Below are positions 23,901 to 33,388 of a stretch of DNA of 64,000 nt, piece after piece. Below the pieces are notes generated by a model that was not told the origin of the DNA, ran no database searches, and was given only the letters and a program-made list of their open reading frames with translations. The position numbers and the translations under genes were made by a program. Source of the DNA: Acanthamoeba castellanii str. Neff (lineage: Eukaryota > Discosea > Longamoebia > Acanthamoebidae); the NCBI RefSeq assembly GCF_000313135.1, contig NW_004457712.1, positions 488,557-552,556 of the forward strand, written 5' to 3'. Positions within the stretch are counted from its first letter, which is position 1. Each line of letters begins with the position of its first letter.

Positions 23901-25237
23901 GACGATGATGGGCGGCTGCCATGGCCGTTTGAGGCGGCTGAGGAGTCAGAGGAGGACTCCCTAGTGGCAGTGGTGGCGCCGCCGGGCGTGGGCGGGAGCG
24001 GCCCGCGAGGCCGACGCCGGGCTCCCGCCGCCATCAGGCCTGCGCGTCGCCCGGAATCTGCGCCCTCTCTTGGGCTCACGCTCTCTTCGCCCTCGCTCTC
24101 TCTCGCCGCCTCCGCCGCCGCCGCTGCTGTGGTTGTTGTCGACGACGTTGACGACAAAGACGACGACAACGACGACGACGATGACGACAGCGATGGGGCA
24201 TTCTCTTCTTCTTCTGCGGTGGTGGTGGTGGTGGTCTCGTCGGGTTGGTGGCGCGGGGAGCCGGCCTCGTGGGGCAGCGGAGGCAGGGGCGCGCTGGGGA
24301 GCGGGTGGTGGTGGTGGTGCGACCTGCGCGAGCGCGTGCCTCCCTTCCCGCCTCCGATCTCATCGCCGCCGCCTTCCGATGCCGCGCGTGCGATGACGAT
24401 GTCCTCCATCACCTGCAGCAACGACTCCACCAGCTCCTCCTTGCTCTTCGTCTTCGTCACCCGCACCGCCTCCACACCGTCGCCACCTCCGCCCGACCCT
24501 CCTTCCGCCGCTTCTCCTCCTGCCGTCGCCGCTTCACCATCACCATCACCGCCCGGCTGGTCGCTGCTGACGTCAGCATCGCCACCACCACCGGCCTTCT
24601 GGTGGTCGGCCGCTTCAGCTTCCTCCTCCTCCTCCCTGGCTGTGTGGTGGTCTTCGGTGACGGCACGGTGGGGCACTTCCGCCACCTCGGCTGCGGGGTC
24701 CTGGCCGGGCGCCACTCCCGACGGCGGCGGGGTGCTCTCCGCCTCTCCTTCGGCTTCTTTGCTCTCGAGGCCCTCCCGTTCCTCGTCTTCCTCCTCGTTC
24801 TCTACTCCGCCAGCAGCATCGCTGTCGACCTGGTTTTGCAGTTGCTGTCGTGGCTGCTGCTCCATTGCCTCCAGGTCGCTGCTCTGCGGCTCTTCCTCTT
24901 CGGCGTCTGCTTCTTTCTCGTTCCTCTCCTCTCCACGCTTCTCCTCTTCCGCTTGTTGGGTGGCGTGGCCTAGGTCCCCTTCTTCTTCTTCTTCTTCGCT
25001 CTTTTTGTGATCTTCTTCGTCGCTTGGACCCTCCCCCTTGTCACCGACTTGGTTTTCGTTCTTTCGGTCTTCGTCGGAGTCATACGTTTGGTGTTGGTGG
25101 CTCTCCTTCTCCATCTTCTTCACCTCCTCGTCTGGCGACGATTCCGAAGCGGGTCCTAAATCCTCCACCAACCCCGCAGGTGAAGTGGAAGACTCGGGGA
25201 CGGCCTCAACCGTTGCTTGCGAGGCCACCTCCTCCAT
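20980..25237 (-). CDS. RhoGEF (DH-PH) with acidic N-terminus and C-terminal coiled coil
   Basis: Exons 25237-23835, 23713-23551, 23456-23203, 23105-22982, 22867-22706 and 22599-20980 give 1241 aa with consistent phases. The first ~465 residues are acidic low complexity (E/D/Q/S/T), ending in a Pro/Ser-rich stretch. DH domain: QNVILELITTEKQYVNDLRT, then VDTIYEINNSLLQELEKR, FKAFCEQAFMLPRCR and SFLIAPLQRVCKYPLLLKET, the conserved DH helix. PH-like: YYAFLLNDLFLLCQ, then QFEVVLGASS and VKIYRFQTP. The C-terminal half is Ser/Pro-rich with a polyproline run (~400 nt before the end) and a short coiled coil (SEVRELKLKLQEAERKLRVA). It should activate a Rho-family GTPase. A start 75 nt upstream is possible, but GTACCT...CGAAG there looks like a 5'-UTR intron ending at this ATG. 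The intron at 22705 begins GC. Confidence 0.85.
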
Positions 25238-25391
25238 CTTCGCCGATGTAAATAGATTGTGAGGCCCGCCGAGGTACCTTGTGGTGGTGGTTGTATTGCG
25301 CCTCGACAACACCTCTCTTCTTCAACAAAAATAAATGTAGACCCACTGAGCTTTATTAATTATTAATTATTATTTGATTTAAAAAACAGAT

Positions 25392-25687
25392 TTAGTCTGC
25401 GGCGCTGGCGTGGGGAGGGCGTGAAGGCAAGAGAGAAGGGGTGGCGCCTGCGTGGTGTAGAAAGCGGGTGAGCCAAAGAGCCGCCAGTCTGGGATGCGAA
25501 GCATGTACGTACCCTCGTAGAGTTTTTCTTTAATCTTGAGCTGCTGTTGCGTGGATTCGAGCTGCTCTGTGAGGTTCCGCAGCTCCTTGTGTAGCTGGCT
25601 CAAGCGAAGGGCCTTCTGCTGTGCGTTGTAGTAGAGGGCGATAACGAGCGCCACCAGACCTCCAATTACCGCGTAGATCATCAACAT
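25392..25687 (-). CDS. Small single-pass membrane protein with coiled coil, unrecognised
   Basis: Exons 25687-25513 and 25447-25392 give 76 aa: a start-proximal hydrophobic helix (MLMIYAVIGGLVALVIALYY), then a heptad-like Q/L/K/E segment (~residues 24-58), then a short Pro/Ala/Ser tail. An upstream exon (about 25990-25943) joins in frame at a consistent phase and would add RIHISRTKNGQ-like sequence. It lacks its own in-frame ATG and overlaps the NBS1 start on the other strand, so I treat it as 5' UTR or an undecided N-terminus. The acceptor beside 25704 is CGCCTAG. I do not recognise the family; a signal-anchored organelle or ER protein is plausible. Confidence 0.5.
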
Positions 25688-25989
25688 CTCGTATTGTTGT
25701 GCGCCTAGGCGACAAAGAATTGAAAATAAATAAATTGGATTTTTTAATTTTACACTTAGGGGCTGCATACGTGGCTGCCACATGGTCGGACAGGCACTGG
25801 CAGAGCATCGTACTTCATGTATCACGCCATCTGAATGATGAGCGCAGATGAGATGAACTTGGGGCGATCTTCGCGCTCTTTTGTAAAACAAACATTTCGA
25901 GGCATAAAATATAAAAATACAACCCTCGCAACTCGCAATACCTTGGCCGTTCTTGGTGCGGGAGATGTGGATCCTGACCCTCACGCCCC

Positions 25990-28831
25990 ATGACAACACT
26001 GGCTCAGGTGCGCAACCAAGTCAACATGTGTGGTTAAAGAAGAGGCGCAACAAATTGAAATTAATGAATTAAATGAATGCAGAGGTGGTGTACTACCTGC
26101 CGACGGGCAAACACACAGTGGGTCGTAAAGGTTAACACCTCCACCTCAGCAATCACATATGCTCCTTTACCTTTCCTCTGACATCTTTGCATTATGCATC
26201 GATGCTATCTGTTTGGGCGTGGGGGGGGGGGATTTATAGGGTGTGGCATTGCGTTGAGCGACAAGTCCGTGTCGCGCCTGCACGCCGAGTTGGAGGTGGT
26301 GCACGCCAAGGAGAACTTGGCCCTGCCCGAACGCCAGCCGCAGGTGAGCATCACCGACAAGTCGCGCTTCGGCACCCTGCACAACGGCACCAAGCTGGCC
26401 GCGGGCGAGCCCACTCGGCTTGCGGCGGGCGACGAGCTCAAGTTCGGGGTCAACCAAGATGCCTACCGGCTCGCCTTCGTCCCGCTCGTGGCCTACTGGG
26501 GCGCACGCAACGCCGGCGTGCTCTCGCGCGAGGAGCAGGCCCTCATTCTCAAGAGCCTGCACAAGCTTGGTACCAACCGCACACGCACATGCACCGCACG
26601 CACCACCGCACGCACACACGGCAAACTTGACGCTGATGATTGGTTGATTCGTGCCAGGCGGGCATGTGGCGTACGGCCCGGAGGATGCGACGGTGAGCGT
26701 AATGAAGGAGGTCAGCGTGTCGCCCGCTGCCAGCGTCCAGCTCCTGCATTCGCTGGTGCGCGGGCTGCCCATCATCACCCCGGCCTACCTCCAGGCCATC
26801 GTCGACCGCCCGGCGCTCTCCACGCCCCTTCCGTCCGCCACCGAGTACACCTCTTTCGCCGCTCACATTCGACTGAAATTCTTTCCACCACTGCATTGCA
26901 CTATTGATGTCGTCGATTGTGTGCGTGTGCGGTGGTGCGTGTGCGGTGGTGCGTGTGCGTTCGTGCAGCTATGCTCCGCAGGTGAGGGGGAAAGATAGGA
27001 AGGAGGTCAGCGCCGTTGAGGCACGACTCAAAGCAGTGGCTAGCGGTGGTGGTCAATCATCGATGGCCGACGAGCCTGCGCGTCTGTTCGATGGCAAGTC
27101 CTTCGTGATCATGTCCAGCCGCCAGGTACGCTGGCGTTCGGCCCAGGCCCAGGCCCAGGTCCACAGCGCCACGCCTGACCTCCTCCCCTTCTCGCCTGTG
27201 TTGCCCGGCAGACCCAACTGGGCGAAGTTATCAGCGCGCTCGGCGGCCTCGTGGTCGAGTCTCTCGGGCGGGAGAGCGATCAATTCTACCATCAGCACCG
27301 ACGGGCCTGCATCGTCCTGCCTCCCGTGCGTCTCCACTGGTCGTCCCTCTGTCATAGACTTCTCACCCGTGTGCGCTTGTGTGCTGTGGTGCGTGTGCGG
27401 CGTTGCGTGTGTGCATGTGCGGTGTTGGGTTTGGTACGCACAGGAGAAGGCTGAAGGGGAGACGACGGCTGAAGACAAAGAGGCGCGGCTTAAAGTGGAT
27501 CAGTTCCGGAAGGCGGGAGTGCGGCCCATCCCCTCAGCCGAGGTCGCGTCGGCGATCATCCTCGGCGATGTGTCGACCCACTGCAACCCGCCGCCTCCCG
27601 CCGAAGCCCCGCCCCTTGCAAAGGGCACGGCGGCCGCGGAGAAGAAACGGAAAGCAACGCCCGAGCCTGCGGCTGCGGCTATGGCTGCGCCGGTCGCGAT
27701 CGTGTTGGACGAAACCGACGAGAACGAAGACGAAGACGAGCCCAGCCTGGTCATCACCAAGATCGTGGACGCGGAGGAGGTGAAGAAGGAGAAGACAGAG
27801 ACGGAGGGCAAGCAGGCGGGCAAGCGGAAGCACCTCGAGGAAAAAGAAGAGGAAAAGAAAGAGGAAAAAGGCGCGAGGAGGGCGACGGCGGTGGAGGCTG
27901 CGGTGGAGGCCGAGCAGCCGCAGCCGAAGAAGAGAAGGGTCATGGAGATCCCAGCGGCAGGGGCCGTCGCGGCGCCGAAGAAGCGAAAAGCGGCGGAGCC
28001 TGATGGTGACGAGGGCGAGACCGAAGGCGACAACACCAAGAAGAAGGCGAGGGAGGAGGAGGAACCGGAGGCTGTGTCGACGATGAAGGAGACGACGAAG
28101 CCGATGACGACGACTTTGGTGGTGGCGGTGGCTGCGGGTGAAGGGGACCTTGGTCACGAGGAGGCCGAGGGGGAGCCGCAGCAGCCCAAGCGAGAAACGC
28201 CTCCTGTTGTGGAGCGATTGATGGTGACCGCCAACAAGCGTCTGCTCGCGCGACCGCTTCAGGCCGCGCCCAACTTCAAACGGTTTTCCAAGGTTCTCTC
28301 CCTCGAACACACGATACGACACACACGACACACACATGATGACACTCAATGACGAGAGCAGAACGCGGCGAGCGGCGAGGCCGCACGCGTGCAGGCGAGT
28401 CAAGCCAAGCGACCGCACGTGATTGCGTGCGTTGAAGACGACGGCAAGCCCTCCGAGGAGATGGAGTCCTGGCTACGTGAGTCCACTGAAGGAGGTACGC
28501 CTTCCCCTCCCCTCTTCCCCCCCCCCTCAATTCGTACAGCGCCTCACCAGCATCCACACCACCCTAAAATGCAGAAAAGGGAAAGACGAAGCTGGACTCG
28601 GCGGCGGACGAGCTGTGGGAGGCCAAGCCGAGGTCGTTCCCGGCGCGGAGCGGCTCGAGCTCTTCTTCAGCGGCGGCGACTGCGTCAACGACATCAAAGT
28701 TGTCGGCCGGCAAGACGACCTTCTCGCTCACCCGACACACGCGGTCGGCTTCCACGTCGGCCGCAGCCGCGCCCGCCAGCACGGCGACCACCAAGAAACC
28801 CGCCTCCCGACGCAAGACCACCTTTGTGTAA
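25990..28831 (+). CDS. NBS1: NBS1/nibrin, MRN-complex subunit
   Basis: Nine exons (25990-26007, 26085-26130, 26240-26569, 26658-26844, 26969-27125, 27212-27325, 27444-28292, 28362-28494, 28575-28831) give 696 aa. FHA domain: VVYYLPTGKHTVGRK, then DKSVSRLHAEL (phosphopeptide-binding SxxH), SRFGTLHNGTKL and DELKFGVNQDAYRL. BRCT-like tandem: LGGHVAYGPEDATVSVMKEV, GLPIITPAYLQAIV, DGKSFVIMSSRQTQLGEV and GVRPIPSAEVASAIIL, the last close to the human NBS1 GLRPIPEAEIGLAVI. The middle is acidic/basic low complexity; NFKRFSK resembles the human Mre11-binding NFKKFKK. Mre11-Rad50-Nbs1 senses DNA double-strand breaks and recruits ATM in the nucleus. The C-terminus ends in a Lys/Arg/Thr tail (RRKTTFV); the animal ATM-binding EE...FRY motif is not evident. 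Confidence 0.9.
26131..26239 (+). other. NBS1 intron 2 with a G run before its acceptor
   Basis: The donor is GTTAAC and the acceptor ATTTATAG at 26238-26239. A run of about 12 G ends at 26231, just upstream of the acceptor, where a polypyrimidine tract would be expected. Confidence 0.6.
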
Positions 28832-28837
28832 AAATGG

Positions 28838-28855
28838 CAATCAACGAATTGATTG
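28838..28855. terminator. Hairpin in the 46-bp spacer of convergent NBS1 and FCP1
   Basis: CAATCAA (28838-28844), loop CGAA, TTGATTG (28849-28855). The two stop codons are only 46 bp apart, so the hairpin lies in both 3' UTRs. Confidence 0.5.
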
Positions 28856-28877
28856 GTGGTGACCAACCAAACAACCT

Positions 28878-31800
28878 TCACTCGTCCCCGTCATGGTCAT
28901 CCTCATCATCGTCGTCATCATCGCCCCAGAGTTCGTCCTCGATCTCGTTGGCCTGTTCCACGTGAAAGTGAGCAAGTTAGTTGAAGAACGAAAACGAAAC
29001 GAAGCAAAGAACGAAGAAACGAAAACGAAAGTCCTCATACCAGGCCTTCCATGTCGTCGTCTTCGTAGTGGCCTCCCTTGCCCGGCTTGGTCTTCTTCTT
29101 GTTGGCGAACAGGCCCCCGAATTTGGCTCGCTTCTTGCCTCCGCGGCCCATGTTGCCTCCGTCGTCCTCTTCCTCCTCCTCGAGCCGCTCGAGCGCCGCG
29201 AGCCGATCGAACCGATCCTCGTCGTCCCCGCCCTCCTCCTGCTCCTGCTCCGCGAGCTGTCTCTCCAGCTCGTCCCACTCGCCCTCCTCTCCCTCCCCTT
29301 CGCCCTCCTCCTTTTTCTTCTCGCCCTTCGCCGCCTTCTCGATCATCTTGTTGCTTCGCGTGGTGGTGCCGCCCTTCTCCCCGTCGTCTTCTTCATCCAT
29401 GGCCTCGTCTTCGTCTTCGTTCTCCTCGTCCTCGTCGTCTTCTTCGTCTTCTTCCCCTTCGCCCTCCTTCAACGCCCACTTGAGGAACTCGTCTTGGTCG
29501 GCGTCCGACACCTCCTCTTCCTCTTCCGCCTCCGCCTTCACGAGCGAGCGAGCGAGATCAGTCGATACACCTACGCACACACCGCACACATGCAACACGA
29601 CACCGCACGCGCCTTTGCCAAAGGCGAGTGAATGAAAATAGGTACCTTGGGGCCGTGGAAGGCGAGGAGGACTTTGTCGAGGTCGCGCACGTAGCACATG
29701 TCGAGCATGCGGATGTGTTCCTTGTAGGGCTCCAGTCCCTCCTTCATGCCCGGCTTCCCCGGCAGATTACGGTACCGCGCCTCCTCCGGTCGACGCCACG
29801 TCCTGATGCTCTCCAGCAGCCTGCCACCAACCAACCAACCAACCAACCACCCGGACCCCCAATTAATTGATTGATTGATTGCGACGCCAGTAGTGTGTGG
29901 AGGCGGAGGGCGGAGGGCGGGGGGCGGAGGGCGTGTGTGTGTGTGTTCGTACCACTCGAGGTGGACGATGTGAACGCCGCCGCGCTCGTGCGCCAGCTTG
30001 ACCTTTTCCGTCCGCTCCTGTTTTGGTATTCGGTGATTGATGATGTCTACAGGGTTAGTACCCAGAGAAGCGGGGGGGGGATGAGATGATGGGGAGAGAG
30101 ACTGTACGTTGAGGGCGACGAGGTGGGTGGTCTCCGGGGTGAAGACATTGGAGCAGCACGCGCCGAACTCCTCGGAGAGCCGCCACAGCGGGGTGCTACA
30201 GCGGGAGGACAATCGTACGTTAACGTGAGAGCACACACACGACACACACGACACGACACACACGACACACACGACACACGTGCGGTGGCGTGTCGTCGCA
30301 CCTTTCGGGTTTGCTGCCGGTGGGGAAGATAGAAGAGAAGCAGATGTGTACGCCCTCGAGCACCCGGCGGCGCTGGACGTGGAGGCAGTACTTGATGTCG
30401 CGCGGCCGGCCGGCCCACGGAATGGCCGGCGGCAGCAGCTGGCCTGGCGCATCCGCGGCTGCGGCGGTCGGCGTCGGCTCGGCGTCGGCAGCTGGCTCGG
30501 GCGCGTAGAAGAGGCGGTGGGCCTCCCGGAGAGTCCGCAGTACGTGCAGCAGGTGCCCGTCCCGCAGCGACACGTCCCGATAGGGCAGATGCGGCGTGGC
30601 CGCTGTTGTCGCGTCGGTCTGTTCTGCTTCGCTTTTCTCGGCGGCGGCGGCGGCCGGTGGCGTCGTTGCCTGCTCCTTGCCCTTTCCCTTTTCGCTTTCG
30701 CTTTCGCGTTCGTTTTCCGCGGGCGCCGGAACGGCGGCGGGGGCAGCGGTTTCGGTCTGCGTCGTGGCATCGGCAGGCGATGCATCGGTCGCGTCCATCG
30801 CTCCGGAGGAATCGGGCGCGGCGGCGGCGGCGGGCTTCTTTTTGAATCGCGGCATGCCGGAGATGTCGATCTTCCTTCTCTTGGGCGGCGGCTGCGCCTT
30901 TTGTTCGCCCTCGCCGGCCGCCGCGGACTCGGCGGGCGCTGCTGACGTCAGGAGCTGCCGGCCGCCGTCGGTGGGAAGCGCGGCGTCAGTGGAGTCGTCG
31001 TTGTCGGGGGTGGAGGCCGGCGGCAGCGGCGACGATGATGCGTCGTCATCGCTGGCCTCGTGCTTGCGTTTGGTGTTGGGCGCGGTGGACGACGACGAAG
31101 AGGAGGAGGAGGAGGAGGAGGCGGACGCGCTGCTGACGTCAGAGGCCTGGCCCGTGGAGGAACGGCGCAGGGCTTGCCGCACTGGGTGGCGGTGCGGATG
31201 AGGAGCCTCCTATACAATCGCATGTGTTGTTGTGTGTGTGTGGTGTGTGTGTGTTGGTGAGCGTTGATGGTCAAGGAGCACCCGTGTGCGATGCGCGACG
31301 CGTTACCTTGTCCCGAGGCAGCGCGTTGACCTTAGCGTCGTTGAAGAAGTAATCTGCGTCGTCGTGGTTAGTTGGTCGGTTGATCGGTTGGTGCGTTTTT
31401 GGCCAGTCGCACGACGTGTCTACACACCACCGGTTCAGAAGAGAGAAGGAGCGTACAGGGTTCGATCTTGATGAGGTTCTTCGAAGTGCCCCAGACGTCG
31501 ACGCGGTCGTCAATGATCATGACCATGCTGTCGTCAACCGGGAATATCCGCTGGAGGTTCTTTAGATTCATCACATCTGCGCCACAGTAACACAACAACA
31601 ACAACAACCACACCTCGCACGTTAGCCCTGAAACATGGTGGAGCGCGCTGTGCTGCGTTGCGTTGCGTTCCACGTACTTCCGCACTCATCGCGAGAGACG
31701 ATATTCTCCCGGAAGAGCTTCTGCTCTGGGTCGATTATCTGCGCCACCTGCGTACCGAGAGGAAGGGTAGGACGGCGAAGAATGGAACGCATCAGAACAC

Positions 31801-33022
31801 TGGTGCGCACACAACACAACACGACACAACACACAGGTCACGGCAAGGCTTCGCCGCTCCCATACCTTGCGGGCGTAGGAACGGGAGCCCATGGTGTAGA
31901 TGTGGAGCTCGAATAGGTCCTTGACGCCCATCAAGAATTCCTCCAGGTGGGGCCTACAACCAGTGACATGGAGAAGAGGAAGGGTAAGCGAAAGAAGAAC
32001 GAAGAACGAAGGTGCGGTTGTGTTCGAATGTCGTGGGCGCGTACCGAAGCTTGAGGTAAAATTTGTGTGGATTGCCTTCGAGGGTGAAACGATAGAGGTG
32101 GGCAGCGGGCACGTCCTCGGGACCCGCCGGTGGGTTGGGCAGCGCGCACGTGATGCTGCCCCCCTTCGCCTCCGCCGCATCCGTCCCAAACAGCGTCTCC
32201 ACCTCCGCGTCCTAAAAAAATCGACCACAACACACCACACACACACACACACACAACAGCAATTGAAGGGTTAGAGGAAAGAATGAATGAAAGAAAGAAG
32301 AGGGGAGAAAAAACAGACCTGTGTGGCGTGCACGAGCGTCTGGTCCAAGTCGAGGACGAGAGACAGCTTCTTGGCTGCCGTGAGGCGCTCCGCCGTGCGC
32401 TCGGCATCTCGCTCCGCCACCTGCCGTGTGCCATGTGTGCGTGAGCGTCCGGGCCTGGCCCTCATCATAAATGAATGCATGGCACGAGGAGGGCTGTCCA
32501 ATACCGCGCGGGAGACGGTGAGGGCGGGCTGAGAGGGGATGAGCGAGATGGTGGCCTGCTTGTCGGAGGAGTTGATGGTCTTGCCGCAGATGGCGCACAG
32601 GTCGGCAAACACCATCTCATGCGCACAGTACTCCACCACCGCCACGGTCGTTCTGTGCCCGCAGTCAGTACTTATTTATTTACGCCTTTTTATACATAAA
32701 ATATTGAAATAAATGAATAACTAACTAATAATAAATAACAAAAAATAAGAAGAACGGCCGTTGGGGAAGATGGGTACCCAGGGGAGACCAAGGCCTTCTC
32801 TGGATGAAGCTGGCGGATGACGCCCTCGAAGGGAAAGGGCGAACGAAGGAATTGGAGATCGCGGGAGCCTTCGGCGAGGAAGGCACACAGCTCCTGGCCC
32901 TCCAGCACGTCGCCCCCCTCCTTCACGCTCCACCGCACCACCTGCGCCGAGGCGGCCGCCGGCAGCACCACATCGAATCGCTTCACGGGATCTTCCTCGT
33001 GGCTTCTCTTCTTTTTGCTCAT
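28878..33022 (-). CDS. FCP1: FCP1, RNA polymerase II CTD phosphatase
   Basis: Fourteen exons (33022-32778, 32652-32505, 32420-32319, 32211-32045, 31953-31866, 31747-31678, 31576-31457, 31353-31307, 31209-30302, 30195-30108, 30017-29953, 29820-29646, 29535-29041, 28952-28878) give 930 aa, close to human CTDP1 (961). The N-terminus has a biotinyl/lipoyl-like strand pattern (VVRWSVKEGGDVLEGQELC), as in other FCP1s. Phosphatase: LSLVLDLDQTLVHATQ with the catalytic DxDxT, FELHIYTMGSRSYARKVAQI, and MVMIIDDRVDVWG. BRCT: RRVLEGVHICFSSIFP, then CSNVFTPETTHLVALN and GVHIVHLEW. After it comes an acidic D/E-rich region and a C-terminal acidic helix (ANEIEDELWGDDDDDEDD) that resembles the TFIIF-binding tail. 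It dephosphorylates Ser2/Ser5 of the CTD to recycle Pol II. A Ser/Ala/Thr-rich insert (exon 9) separates phosphatase and BRCT. Confidence 0.93.
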
Positions 33023-33388
33023 CTCTCTGTGCCGCTGCCTTTTGCGTTGATGATTATTGATGGAAGTGCACTTTCCTCTCTTCCTTTCAGCTGCTTGCTT
33101 CTTGGCGAGCGCGGGTGAGGTGCTCTAGTTGGTGATTTGATCGATTGATTAAAAGCCCCCCCCCAACGGTCAACTGGGGCTTGGTGCAGAAAACACGCTG
33201 AATTTCTTAAGGCCTGTCGACATAAAAGTTCCATTTTCTTTCTTTTCTTTCTTTCTGGCGGAGTGGATCGAGAGGAGAGAAGCATCCATCTAGCTCTCAG
33301 AAAGACTTGCGCGAGCGAGTTGCCAAAGCGAGACCGGCTGAAGTTTCACCTATTGCAGTAGTAGCGGATCATCACATCTCACTTCAGT
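33023..33388. promoter_or_regulatory. Divergent promoter between FCP1 and KRI1
   Basis: 366 bp between the two start codons. It contains a C9 run near 33157-33165 and an ATTGATTA-rich patch at about 33130-33150. I found no exon and no strong dyad here, unlike the 3' spacers. Confidence 0.4.

Noticed and set aside
25943..25991. Minus-strand ATG (25991-25989) as the start of the small membrane protein
   Set aside because: In that frame the next exon encodes a non-hydrophobic sequence, whereas the frame joining at phase 1 gives the TM helix.
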